In this document: one piece after another, positions 1-6,364 of the stretch
Position numbering within the stretch: the stretch's first letter is position 1
Layout of the letters: each line of letters starts with the position of its first letter
Source: an uncultured Pseudodesulfovibrio sp.
Lineage (GTDB): Bacteria > Desulfobacterota > Desulfovibrionia > Desulfovibrionales > Desulfovibrionaceae
Length of the DNA: 9,056 nt
Direction of reading: 5' to 3'
NCBI GenBank assembly: GCA_947259235.1
Contig: CAMYLL010000082.1
Coordinates: 1-9,056 of the forward strand
Position numbers and translations under genes: made by a program
Notes under the pieces: model-generated
What the model was told of the DNA's origin: nothing
The model's input: only the letters and a program-made list of their open reading frames with translations
The model's database searches: none

Positions 1-679
1 CGCAGGCATCGGCCAGGTCGTCGACATGCAGAAACTCCCGGCGCGGCGAGCCCGTGCCCCACACCACTACATGATCCGCCCCGGACTCCCTGGCGTCGTG
101 AAACTTGCGGATCAGAGCGGGGATGACATGGGAACTGTCCATGTCGAAATTGTCGCCCGGGCCATACAGGTTGGTGGGCATGACGCTGATGGCGTTGAAG
201 CCGTACTGACGCCGGTAGGCCGCGCACATCTTCAGCCCGGCTATCTTGGCTATGGCGTACCACTCGTTGGTGGGTTCGAGGGGGCCCGTGAGCAGGCAGT
301 CCTCCGGCATGGGCTGGGGAGCGTGCTTGGGATAGATGCACGACGACCCCAGGAACAGGAATTTCCTGACCCCGTTGCGATAGGCGGCGTCGATGACGTT
401 GGTTTGAATCTGCAGGTTGTCGCGAATGAAATCAGCAGGATGCGTCGCGTTTGCAAGAATACCGCCCACCTTGGCCGCGGCAAGGAACACATAGTCCGGG
501 GTGGTTTGGGCGAAGAACGCGTCAACATCGGCCTGGTTGCGGAGGTTGAGCTCGCCGCTGGTGCGCAGGAGCAGGTTCTTGCACCCGCAGCGCTTCAGCC
601 GCCGGACCAGCGCGGAGCCTACCAGCCCGCCATGGCCGGCCACGTATATCAGATCATCCGGTTGCAGGTGCGCGGTCAT
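1..679 (-). CDS. fcl: GDP-L-fucose synthase (partial, C-terminus beyond left edge)
   Basis: Bifunctional epimerase/reductase that turns GDP-4-keto-6-deoxy-D-mannose into GDP-L-fucose with NADPH in the cytoplasm; the product feeds O-antigen, capsule or exopolysaccharide assembly. The first 226 codons are visible, out of about 310-320 usual for the family. The N-terminal Rossmann motif AGHGGLVGS is at residues 14-22. The family signature GSSCIYP is at 111-117, and the short-chain dehydrogenase pair is Y141 and K145 in [13 protein letters not shown] (66-73), [10 protein letters not shown] and EFLHVDDLA also match the E. coli Fcl pattern closely. The start ATG (677-679) is 2 bp after the gmd stop, so the gene is very probably co-transcribed and coupled with gmd. 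No break or missing catalytic residue is seen in the visible part. Colitose-type relatives are less likely, given the intact Fcl motifs and the adjacent gmd. Confidence 0.95.
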   Translation of the reverse strand, partial: MTAHLQPDDLIYVAGHGGLVGSALVRRLKRCGCKNLLLRTSGELNLRNQADVDAFFAQTTPDYVFLAAAKVGGILANATHPADFIRDNLQIQTNVIDAAYRNGVRKFLFLGSSCIYPKHAPQPMPEDCLLTGPLEPTNEWYAIAKIAGLKMCAAYRRQYGFNAISVMPTNLYGPGDNFDMDSSHVIPALIRKFHDARESGADHVVVWGTGSPRREFLHVDDLADAC

Positions 680-681
680 GG

Positions 682-1770
682 CTACTCCTGCGGCTGACAG
701 GTTTCAAAGCCGTTCTTGCGGCACAGGTCCTCGCGCTGGGCGATGCGGAAGTCCTCCCGGGCCATCTCCGTGACAAGCTGGCGAAAGCCCACTTTGGGAG
801 TCCAGCCGAGCTCTTCTCTGGCCCTGGACGGGTCGCCAAGGAGCGTCTCCACCTCGGTCGGCCTGTAGTATTTCGGGTCCACGGCGACAATCACCTCGCC
901 GGTGGCGGCGTCGCGCCCCACCTCGTCCCGACCCAGTCCCTGCCACGTGATGGCGATGCCAAGCTCAGCCGCGGCCAGCTCCACGAACTCCCGGACCGAA
1001 TGCTGTTCGCCTGTGGCGATCACATAATCCGTGGGCTTTTCCTGTTGCAGCATGAGCCATTGCGCCTCCACATAGTCCCTCGCATGGCCCCAGTCGCGCA
1101 GGGCGTTCATATTGCCGAGGTACAGCCTGTCCTGCAGGCCGAGCCTGATCCTGGCAAGGGCGCGGGTGATCTTTCTGGTGACGAAGGTCTCCCCCCGGAC
1201 GGGAGACTCATGGTTGAACAAAATCCCGTTGCAGGCGAACATGCCGTACGCCTCCCGGTAATTGACGCAAATCCAGTAGGAATACATCTTTGCGACGGCA
1301 TAGGGGGACCGGGGATAAAACGGCGTCTTTTCCGTCTGCGGAACTTCCTGCACCAATCCGAACAACTCCGAGGTGGACGCCTGATAGAACTTCGTCCGGC
1401 CCTCCAGCCCGGCGATCCTGATGGCCTCCAGCAGGCGAAGCGTCCCCAGCGCGGTCACATCGGCCGTATACTCCGGGCACTCGAAGGAGACCGCCACATG
1501 GCTCTGTGCGGCCAGGTTGTAAATCTCGTCGGGCTGCACCTCCTGAACAATCCTGATGAGGTTCGAGGAGTCCGACATGTCGCCGTAATGCAGGAAGAAA
1601 TGCTTGTCCTCGACGTGGGGGCCTTCATAGACGTCGTCGATGCGATCCGTGTTGAACAGGGACGCACGGCGTTTGATCCCGTGCACCTCGTATCCCTTTT
1701 TCAGAAGGAACCTGACCAGATACGATCCGTCCTGACCGGTGACACCTGTAATCAAAGCGACTTTTTTCAT
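682..1770 (-). CDS. gmd: GDP-mannose 4,6-dehydratase
   Basis: Catalyses GDP-D-mannose to GDP-4-keto-6-deoxy-D-mannose using bound NADP, the first committed step to GDP-L-fucose (also to GDP-rhamnose or perosamine in other organisms). The protein has 362 residues, close to the family's usual 340-370. The dinucleotide-binding motif [10 protein letters not shown] is at residues 9-18, the catalytic T133 and E135 are in STSELFG, and Y157 and K161 are in YAVAK. The NADP-site segment [12 protein letters not shown] (34-45) and [16 protein letters not shown] (186-201), both highly conserved in GMDs, are intact. The ATG at 1768-1770 gives the canonical MKKVALITG start and has GAGGGTG a few bases upstream. 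The next gene, fcl, starts 2 bp after its stop, so the pair forms the standard GDP-fucose module. Upstream lies a 321-bp non-coding gap in which I cannot point to a convincing promoter. Confidence 0.97.
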   Translation of the reverse strand: MKKVALITGVTGQDGSYLVRFLLKKGYEVHGIKRRASLFNTDRIDDVYEGPHVEDKHFFLHYGDMSDSSNLIRIVQEVQPDEIYNLAAQSHVAVSFECPEYTADVTALGTLRLLEAIRIAGLEGRTKFYQASTSELFGLVQEVPQTEKTPFYPRSPYAVAKMYSYWICVNYREAYGMFACNGILFNHESPVRGETFVTRKITRALARIRLGLQDRLYLGNMNALRDWGHARDYVEAQWLMLQQEKPTDYVIATGEQHSVREFVELAAAELGIAITWQGLGRDEVGRDAATGEVIVAVDPKYYRPTEVETLLGDPSRAREELGWTPKVGFRQLVTEMAREDFRIAQREDLCRKNGFETCQPQE

Positions 1771-1863
1771 ATTTCACCCTCGCAACGCCCATCTGCGTCG
1801 TCAAAACGGACGGCATCGACTTCTTTGAAGCATGACCCTGTTTGTATTTCCAAACCATCTCGC

Positions 1864-1894
1864 GGAACACTGGCGGGGTTCCCTCGGGTGTTCC
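1864..1894. repeat. 7-bp inverted repeat in gmd leader/promoter region
   Basis: GGAACAC at 1864-1870 is repeated in inverted form as GTGTTCC at 1888-1894, with 17 bp between. The centre-to-centre spacing is 24 bp, and the repeat lies 94-124 bp upstream of the gmd start. It could be a regulator binding site or part of a leader stem, but a 7-bp repeat can arise by chance in a gap this long. Function is not assigned. Confidence 0.25.
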
Positions 1895-2031
1895 CGGGGA
1901 AGCATGCGCACTCTGGCCCAAAAGACCACGCCAAAAGATACTGCGCACGTTTTCTTTTGCCTCTTCCGGGGCAATATCGCAAGGGAGCGTTTTTCAAGAT
2001 CAGCCAGACCGCCCTGCCATCTGACGCAACG

Positions 2032-2062
2032 ACAAGGCCCGCTTCAACGAAGCGGGCCTTGT
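2032..2062 (-). terminator. Stem-loop after trmI, probable terminator
   Basis: A perfect 14-bp stem (2032-2045 paired with 2049-2062) closes a 3-nt loop, 30 bp beyond the trmI stop codon. It is the strongest hairpin in the window. On the minus strand it is followed only by a weak T-rich stretch (TTGTCGTTG) rather than a run of Ts, so intrinsic termination may be partial or aided by Rho. No gene on the other strand ends here, so it most likely serves trmI. Confidence 0.6.
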
Positions 2063-2091
2063 GATCATTCGTGTCCGACGCGGGGCGCGGG

Positions 2092-2964
2092 TTATTCTTC
2101 GGAATCGGGCTGGGATTCGGGGGCGAGGTCGTCTCCGGCGGCGTCCAGGTCCGGGTCGCCGTCGGTGTCCATGTCGATCTCGGCCTCCACATCCTCAACG
2201 GGCTGTTCCATGTAGCGGGAAAAGACGAGAAAGCCCGTGTGGGCCACCATGCGGTCGTCCGGGCGCAGCCTGTCCGCCACGGGTTTCCAGCGCCGCACGA
2301 GGATTTCGAGCACCTCGGTCTCGGCAAAGGGTCCGGCCTCCAGCCCGCGCAGCAGGTCGCTGACCTGGTTGACCGTGGGCAGCAGGAAGCCGCACATGGC
2401 GCCGGGGATGACGGCCTCGGGAATGGAGCCGAGGTATTCCCAGGGGGTGCGCACGTCCAGGAAGAGCGCGTCCGCACCCGAGTGCAGGAACCCGTCCTCG
2501 ATGTTGCGGTTGACCTGCTCCACGCGCGCGGCCAGCCCCACGCGCTCCAGGTTCTTGCCCGCCAGCTTGAAGAAGTCCGCCCGACGCTCGTAGGTGATGA
2601 CCTTGCCCGTGTCGCCCACGAACCATGCCAGGGCCGTGGTCAGCCCGCCCGAGCCCGTGCCGGACTCGATGACCGTGGAGCCGGGGCCGATGCCCAGCTT
2701 CATCATCAGGTATCCGATTTCCTTGGGATACATGATCTGGGTCTGGCGCTTCACGCCCTTGATCAGGTCGTGCAGGGTGGGCTTGAGAATGAGATAGGAC
2801 CGACCCAGGTGGGTCTTGACGTACTGGCCGAAACCGGCCTCCGCCACGTCGTCCATGAGCAGCTTGCCGTCATGGGTGTGCACCTCGCCGCCCGTTTCGA
2901 GCTTGCGCAGGTATCGTTTGCCCTTGTGGCTGATGAGCAATATGAGCTGTCCGGATTCGATCAT
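2092..2964 (-). CDS. trmI: tRNA (adenine-N1)-methyltransferase, TrmI family
   Basis: SAM-dependent enzyme that makes 1-methyladenosine in the T-loop of tRNA (A58 in characterised TrmI proteins), normally as a homotetramer. With the start at 2962-2964 the protein has 290 residues. The N-terminal small domain includes the family-typical LISHKGKRYL (10-19) and the GGEVHTHDG region (25-33). The SAM-binding loop VIESGTGSGG is at 98-107, and the catalytic-site segment LDVRTPW is at 169-175. This start is preferred because AGGAGGGG (2967-2974) sits just before it and TrmI homology begins here; the frame is open 50 codons further upstream, but that part does not resemble the family. Oddity: the last ~35 residues (about 256-290) are a low-complexity tail very rich in Asp and Glu. 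The gene diverges from the radical SAM gene and is probably monocistronic. Confidence 0.9.
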   Translation of the reverse strand: MIESGQLILLISHKGKRYLRKLETGGEVHTHDGKLLMDDVAEAGFGQYVKTHLGRSYLILKPTLHDLIKGVKRQTQIMYPKEIGYLMMKLGIGPGSTVIESGTGSGGLTTALAWFVGDTGKVITYERRADFFKLAGKNLERVGLAARVEQVNRNIEDGFLHSGADALFLDVRTPWEYLGSIPEAVIPGAMCGFLLPTVNQVSDLLRGLEAGPFAETEVLEILVRRWKPVADRLRPDDRMVAHTGFLVFSRYMEQPVEDVEAEIDMDTDGDPDLDAAGDDLAPESQPDSEE

Positions 2965-2966
2965 GA

Positions 2967-2974
2967 CCCCTCCT
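2967..2974 (-). promoter_or_regulatory. Strong Shine-Dalgarno site that fixes the trmI start
   Basis: Read on the minus strand, AGGAGGGG ends 2 nt before the ATG at 2964-2962, with AGGAGG spaced 4 nt from it. It is the best ribosome-binding site in the window and supports the 290-residue form of TrmI over a longer form starting at 3114. Confidence 0.7.
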
Positions 2975-2984
2975 GGTAAAATAT

Positions 2985-3000
2985 GGCCTTCGGTAAGGCC
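2985..3000 (-). promoter_or_regulatory. Small hairpin in trmI 5' region followed by ATATTTT
   Basis: GGCCTT (2985-2990) pairs with AAGGCC (2995-3000) around a 4-nt loop. On the trmI strand the hairpin is followed at once by ATATTTT and then the Shine-Dalgarno site. It resembles a short attenuator or translation-control hairpin, but the stem is only 6 bp. Function is inferred from position only. Confidence 0.3.
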
Positions 3001-3028
3001 CCACTGCCCGGAAGTCAAGGAAAAGGGG

Positions 3029-3049
3029 ACCGGGACGACCCGTCCCGGT
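3029..3049. promoter_or_regulatory. 9-bp perfect palindromic stem in divergent intergenic region
   Basis: ACCGGGACG (3029-3037) and CGTCCCGGT (3041-3049) are perfect inverted repeats separated by 3 nt. The element lies between the divergent trmI and radical SAM genes, 65-85 bp upstream of the trmI start. On the trmI strand it is followed by CCCCTTTTCC, and a TTGACT hexamer lies just beyond. It may be an operator for a dimeric regulator or a transcript hairpin; which one cannot be told from the sequence. Confidence 0.35.
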
Positions 3050-3107
3050 TCAACATACCGCTTGCCAGCCAGCCGTGCGACCTGTACCAATACACCTATC
3101 CCCGTCC

Positions 3108-3135
3108 TTGACATGCGCGCCCTGATCCTTAATAT
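3108..3135 (+). promoter_or_regulatory. Sigma-70-type promoter for the radical SAM gene
   Basis: A perfect -35 hexamer TTGACA (3108-3113) is followed after 16 bp by TAATAT (3130-3135, four of six matches to TATAAT). The expected transcript start is near 3142, giving a 5' untranslated stretch of roughly 75-80 nt. A run of eight Ts (3145-3152) lies just after the predicted start. It is the best promoter match in the window and would drive the rightward genes from 3220. Confidence 0.6.
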
Positions 3136-3219
3136 CCCTACAGATTTTTTTTAAGGACATGCGGCGCGCCCCTGTCGGATGGACGACGTGTCCCGAGCAA
3201 CGCGAGGTATCACCGGAAC

Positions 3220-4173
3220 ATGACATATAAATACGTCTTCGGCCCCGTCATGAGCGGGCGGCTGGGCCGGTCCCTCGGGCTGGACCTGCTGGGAGGACGC
3301 GTCTGTTCCATGGACTGCGTGTACTGCGAGGTGGGGGCCACCCGGACCCTGACCTGCGAGCGGGCCGAATACGCCCCGGCGCAGGACATCCTGCGGGAGC
3401 TGGCCGACTGGAAGGCGCAGGGGCTGACCCCGCCCGACATGGTCACCCTGGGCGGGCTGGGCGAGCCGACGCTGAACTCGGCCATGGCCGAGGTCATCAC
3501 CGGCGCGCGCGTCCTGTTTCCCGACACACCCGTGGCCGTGCTGACCAATGCCAGCCTGATGGCCGACCCCGAGGTGCGGCGCGAGCTGGCCCTGGCCGAT
3601 GTGGTGCTACCCAGCCTCGACTCCCTGGTGGAGGACGAGTTTTGCGCCATCAACCGCCCCTGCCCCGGGGTGACGCCACAGGCTGTGGCGGAAGGGATCA
3701 TCGCCTTCAGGGATGAGTTCAAGGGGAAGATATTTTTGGAGATTTTGCTTGCCGAGGGGATCAACGATTCCGATGAGAACCTGGACAGGCTGAAGACTTT
3801 TTGCCGTCGGCTCGCTCCCGACCGGGTGGACGTGGTCACGCTGACCCGGCCCGGCACGGTCAAGGGAGTCCGCCCCGTGGACGGGGCGGTCCTGAGCCGC
3901 TGGCGCAAGGCACTCGGCGCGGGCGAGACCCGCGACGAAGAACGCAGGGAACCTGCGGCAGCGACGTCGGACATGGCGCGGACAACCGCGTTCGTGCAGG
4001 CGTCCCTTGCGCGCAGGCCCCAAACCGTTCTACAGTTGGCCCAGGCCCTGGGCGCGGACGAGCACGACATCCGCGCCGCCGTGGACGCCCTGGTGCGCGC
4101 GGGCGACGTTGTCGCCGCGCAGGACCGGGGAGAGACCTTCTACCACGGCTCCGGGCACGTCCTCGAATCGTAG
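3220..4173 (+). CDS. Radical SAM protein (COG0731-type) with C-terminal winged-helix-like segment
   Basis: A 317-residue radical SAM enzyme. The cluster motif CSMDCVYC gives C29, C33 and C36 as ligands of the SAM-binding [4Fe-4S] cluster. It is preceded by FGPVMSGRLGRSLGLDLL (7-24), characteristic of the COG0731 group related to wyosine-type tRNA-modification enzymes. LGGLGEPTL (77-85) is the SAM-binding GGE-like motif. Bacterial members have no firmly known substrate, so the function is left open. After the barrel and a charged, Ala-rich linker (about 229-253), residues ~254-312 (TTAFVQASL to GETFYH) look like a winged-helix domain. The start ATG is chosen because conserved sequence begins at residue 7; only a weak GAGG (3204-3207) lies upstream. 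It has its own promoter at 3108-3135 and is followed 55 bp later by rng. Confidence 0.85.
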   Translation: MTYKYVFGPVMSGRLGRSLGLDLLGGRVCSMDCVYCEVGATRTLTCERAEYAPAQDILRELADWKAQGLTPPDMVTLGGLGEPTLNSAMAEVITGARVLFPDTPVAVLTNASLMADPEVRRELALADVVLPSLDSLVEDEFCAINRPCPGVTPQAVAEGIIAFRDEFKGKIFLEILLAEGINDSDENLDRLKTFCRRLAPDRVDVVTLTRPGTVKGVRPVDGAVLSRWRKALGAGETRDEERREPAAATSDMARTTAFVQASLARRPQTVLQLAQALGADEHDIRAAVDALVRAGDVVAAQDRGETFYHGSGHVLES

Positions 4174-4179
4174 GAAAGG

Positions 4180-4208
4180 CTGACTGAAGCCTTGGAATAT
4201 TTCATAAA
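4180..4208 (+). promoter_or_regulatory. Possible rng promoter
   Basis: CTGACT (4180-4185) and CATAAA (4203-4208) are spaced 17 bp apart, each with four of six matches to the sigma-70 hexamers. The region between the genes is A/T-rich compared with its surroundings. Transcription would start only about 14 nt before the rng ATG. There is no terminator between the radical SAM gene and rng, so read-through is equally possible. Confidence 0.3.
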
Positions 4209-4228
4209 TTTTTTGACACGAGGTTCCA

Positions 4229-5698
4229 ATGACCGACAAGAAGAAACGGCAGAAGATGTTCATCTCCGTGCTGCCGGGAGAACAGGTTGAGGTCGTCATC
4301 GCCGAAGAGGGCAAGGTCAACGAGTATTACGTTGAGATGGTCCATCAGGCCAAGACCAAGGGCGACATCTACAAGGGCTACATCCACAACATAGACAACG
4401 GGCTCCAGGCCGCTTTCATCAACTACGGGGCCGAGCGCAACGGATTCCTCCAGATCGACGAAGTCCATCCCGAATACTACACGGGCAGCTACCCCATGAA
4501 AAAGGGCGCGCGCTACCCGCTGATGCAGAAGGTGCTCAAGGAGGGCCAGGAGGTCCTGGTCCAGGTGGTCAAGGAGCCCACGGGCAAGAAGGGCGCGTTC
4601 CTGACGACCTACCTCTCCCTGCCGGGCCGCAGCTTCGTCTACACCGTGGGCCGCAGCCAGATGGGCGTCTCTCGCAAGATCGAAAACGAGAAGGAACGCG
4701 AGCGGCTGAAAAAAGCCCTTGAATCCTTCACCACCACCGAGGGCGTGGGCCTCATCGCCCGCACTGCCGCCATAGGCCAGTCCAAGGCCGCGCTGGAACG
4801 CGACTACAAATATCTCAACAGGCTGTGGGAGGACATCCGCGCCAACGCCCAGAAGGTCAAGGCCCCGGCCATGGTCTATCAGGAGCTGGGCCTGGCCGCC
4901 CGCGCCGTGCGCGACTACCTGACCCTGGACGTCACCGAGATATGGGTGGACGACAAGGACACCTTCGAGCAGGTCAGCCAGTTCGTGAAGCTCGCCTTCC
5001 CCCGCAAGAACAACCTGGTCAAGCTCCATGAGGACCACGACCTCAGCCTGCTGGAGCGGTTCAACCTGGTCAAGCAGGTGCAGGAGATCTACTCCCGCGA
5101 GGCCTCCATGCCCTCGGGCGGGCGGCTGGTCTTCGACGCCACCGAGGCCCTGACCGCCATCGACATCAACTCCGGCAAGATCGGAGGCGAGAAGAATTTC
5201 CAGAAAATGGCCCTGAAGACCAACGCGGAAGCCGCCCGGGAGATCGCCCGCCAGCTGCGCCTGCGCGACATCGGCGGCCAGGTGGTCATCGACTTCATCG
5301 AGATGAAGAACCCCAAGGACTGCCGCGAGGTGGAGAAGGTCATGCGCGCCGAGATGAAGAACGACCGCGCGCGCACCGACGTCAGCCGCATCTCGCCCTT
5401 CGGCCTGATGGAGCTGGTGCGCCAGCGCCTGGGCTCCTCGGCCATCGCCATCTCCACCGAGCCGTGCCCCTGCTGCAAGGGCACGGGCATCCGGCGCAAC
5501 ATGGAGTGGCAGGCCATGCAGGCCCTCAAGGACATCCACCGCGAGGTGCGCAGGCCCGGCCAGGAGACTGTGGAGTACACCTGCGAGGAGGAGCTGGCCA
5601 TCTATCTGCTCAACAACAAGCGCGGCGTCCTGGCCGACCTTGAGGAGCGCTACGGCAAGAAGATCCACGTGGACATCGAGTTCGAATACGACGACTAA
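4229..5698 (+). CDS. rng: Ribonuclease G (RNase E/G family)
   Basis: Single-strand-specific endoribonuclease that processes rRNA 5' ends and mRNAs. At 489 residues it matches RNase G rather than the longer RNase E with its degradosome scaffold tail. An S1-like RNA-binding region spans about 45-128 (GDIYKGYIHNIDNGLQAAFI, then YGAERNGFL). The two metal-binding catalytic aspartates are D312 in AIDINSGK and D355 in VVIDFIEM. The zinc-link cysteines for dimer pairing are C413 and C416 in CPCCKGTG. The ATG is preceded by ACGAGG (4218-4223) at good spacing. All key residues are present. It follows the radical SAM gene by 55 bp and is followed by a strong hairpin before queH. Autoregulation through the 5' untranslated region, known for RNase E, cannot be judged here because the leader is very short. 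Confidence 0.94.
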   Translation: MTDKKKRQKMFISVLPGEQVEVVIAEEGKVNEYYVEMVHQAKTKGDIYKGYIHNIDNGLQAAFINYGAERNGFLQIDEVHPEYYTGSYPMKKGARYPLMQKVLKEGQEVLVQVVKEPTGKKGAFLTTYLSLPGRSFVYTVGRSQMGVSRKIENEKERERLKKALESFTTTEGVGLIARTAAIGQSKAALERDYKYLNRLWEDIRANAQKVKAPAMVYQELGLAARAVRDYLTLDVTEIWVDDKDTFEQVSQFVKLAFPRKNNLVKLHEDHDLSLLERFNLVKQVQEIYSREASMPSGGRLVFDATEALTAIDINSGKIGGEKNFQKMALKTNAEAAREIARQLRLRDIGGQVVIDFIEMKNPKDCREVEKVMRAEMKNDRARTDVSRISPFGLMELVRQRLGSSAIAISTEPCPCCKGTGIRRNMEWQAMQALKDIHREVRRPGQETVEYTCEEELAIYLLNNKRGVLADLEERYGKKIHVDIEFEYDD

Positions 5699-5719
5699 TT
5701 CGCCCCGCGAGCTTTTTTC

Positions 5720-5749
5720 GCGCCGCTCCGGGTTGGTCCGGGGCGGCGC
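5720..5749 (+). terminator. Stem-loop after rng, possible terminator or leader hairpin
   Basis: A 12-bp stem (5720-5731 with 5738-5749, one T-G wobble) closes a 6-nt loop, 22 bp after the rng stop. There is no T run after it (a T6 run lies just before it), so it is a poor intrinsic terminator. Its right arm can instead pair with GCCGCC at 5760-5765, making a competing hairpin upstream of queH. Confidence 0.35.
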
Positions 5750-5815
5750 TCCCTTCGGGGCCGCCATGAGCGCGGCCGGAACGCGTTCCCAGGGCGAAGC
5801 GGACGGGACACCGGA

Positions 5816-6364
5816 ATGAAACGCCTTCTCTTGCACATCTGCTGCGGGCCATGCTCCATCACCACGCTGACCACGCTGCTCGACCAGGGGCTGGAGGTCA
5901 CCGGGCTGTTCTACAACCCGAACATCCATCCCCTGACAGAGTATGTCAAACGGCGCGACGGCTGTCTCGACGTGGCCGGACGGCTGGGCGTGCCGGTCAT
6001 CGTCAAGGACGACGAGTACGACCCGCAGGCGTGGTTTCGCGACATGGCCTACCGCGAGGCGAACCGCTGCTTCCACTGCTATGCCCGCCGCCTGGAGCGC
6101 ACCGCCGCCATCGCCAAACGGGGCGGATTCGACGCCTTCTCCACCACCCTGCTCTACTCCAAGCATCAAAAGCACGACGCCATCGCCGCCCTTGGCCGCG
6201 ACATGGAGTCGCCCAAGACCCGCTTCCACTATCACGACTTCCGCGAGGGGTGGAGCGAAGGCATCGAGACGTCCAAGGACTGGGGCATCTACCGCCAGCA
6301 ATACTGCGGCTGCCTCTACAGCGAGAACGAACGCTACGCCAGGGAGCTCGGGAAAAAATCATGA
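5816..6364 (+). CDS. queH: Epoxyqueuosine reductase QueH
   Basis: Performs the last step of queuosine synthesis, reducing epoxyqueuosine to queuosine in the wobble position of GUN-anticodon tRNAs; it is the non-homologous alternative to QueG. The 182-residue protein carries the family (formerly DUF208) signatures in order: HICCGPC (7-13), FYNPNIHP (32-39), RCFHCYARRL (84-93), FSTTLLYSKHQKHD (108-121), DFREGW (141-146) and YRQQYCGCLYSE (159-170). The cysteines C9, C10, C13, C85, C88, C164 and C166 include the metal and Fe-S ligands of the family. The ATG at 5816 gives the typical MKRLLLHICC start with only a weak GGGA upstream. Its stop overlaps the next start by 4 bp (ATGA), so it is coupled to the membrane protein gene. 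No preQ1-riboswitch-like element was recognised in its leader. Confidence 0.95.
   Translation: MKRLLLHICCGPCSITTLTTLLDQGLEVTGLFYNPNIHPLTEYVKRRDGCLDVAGRLGVPVIVKDDEYDPQAWFRDMAYREANRCFHCYARRLERTAAIAKRGGFDAFSTTLLYSKHQKHDAIAALGRDMESPKTRFHYHDFREGWSEGIETSKDWGIYRQQYCGCLYSENERYARELGKKS

Larger units (their letters stand above)
1771..2091. other. Intergenic region between trmI and gmd
   Basis: This 321-bp stretch has no credible gene. It should contain the 3' end signal of trmI (stem-loop at 2032-2062) and the promoter and leader of gmd-fcl, both read leftwards. It is visibly less GC-rich than its neighbours in places, for example the A/T-rich stretches around 1820-1860 and 1930-1965. It also has a 7-bp inverted repeat, GGAACAC (1864-1870) and GTGTTCC (1888-1894). 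On the minus strand I tried sigma-70 and sigma-54 spacings and found only poor matches, so the promoter is not assigned. Confidence 0.6.

Noticed and set aside
1915..1935. A sigma-54-like sequence (TTGGCGTGG, then TTTTGG) on the minus strand upstream of gmd.
   Set aside because: The -12 GC doublet is missing at the required spacing, so it does not meet the consensus.
1000..2064. A 354-codon open frame on the plus strand opposite gmd and its upstream gap.
   Set aside because: gmd on the other strand is certain, and this frame has no recognisable domain or good start.
2071..2979. A 302-codon open frame on the plus strand opposite trmI.
   Set aside because: It is a mirror frame of trmI, which has the SAM-binding loop, family motifs and a strong ribosome-binding site.
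2965..3114. A 50-codon N-terminal extension of trmI to an upstream ATG.
   Set aside because: The ATG at 2964 has a near-perfect Shine-Dalgarno site and TrmI similarity begins there. The extension also covers two hairpins and reads like untranslated sequence.
5699..5815. A possible preQ1 riboswitch ahead of queH.
   Set aside because: No preQ1 aptamer pattern (short hairpin with an A-rich tail pairing back into the loop) is visible, and the region is almost entirely G and C.
4202..6301. A 699-codon open frame on the minus strand opposite rng and queH.
   Set aside because: It is the antisense shadow of two certain genes with full catalytic motifs. GC-rich codon bias keeps this frame open, and its translation is a biased, low-complexity mix without a recognisable domain.
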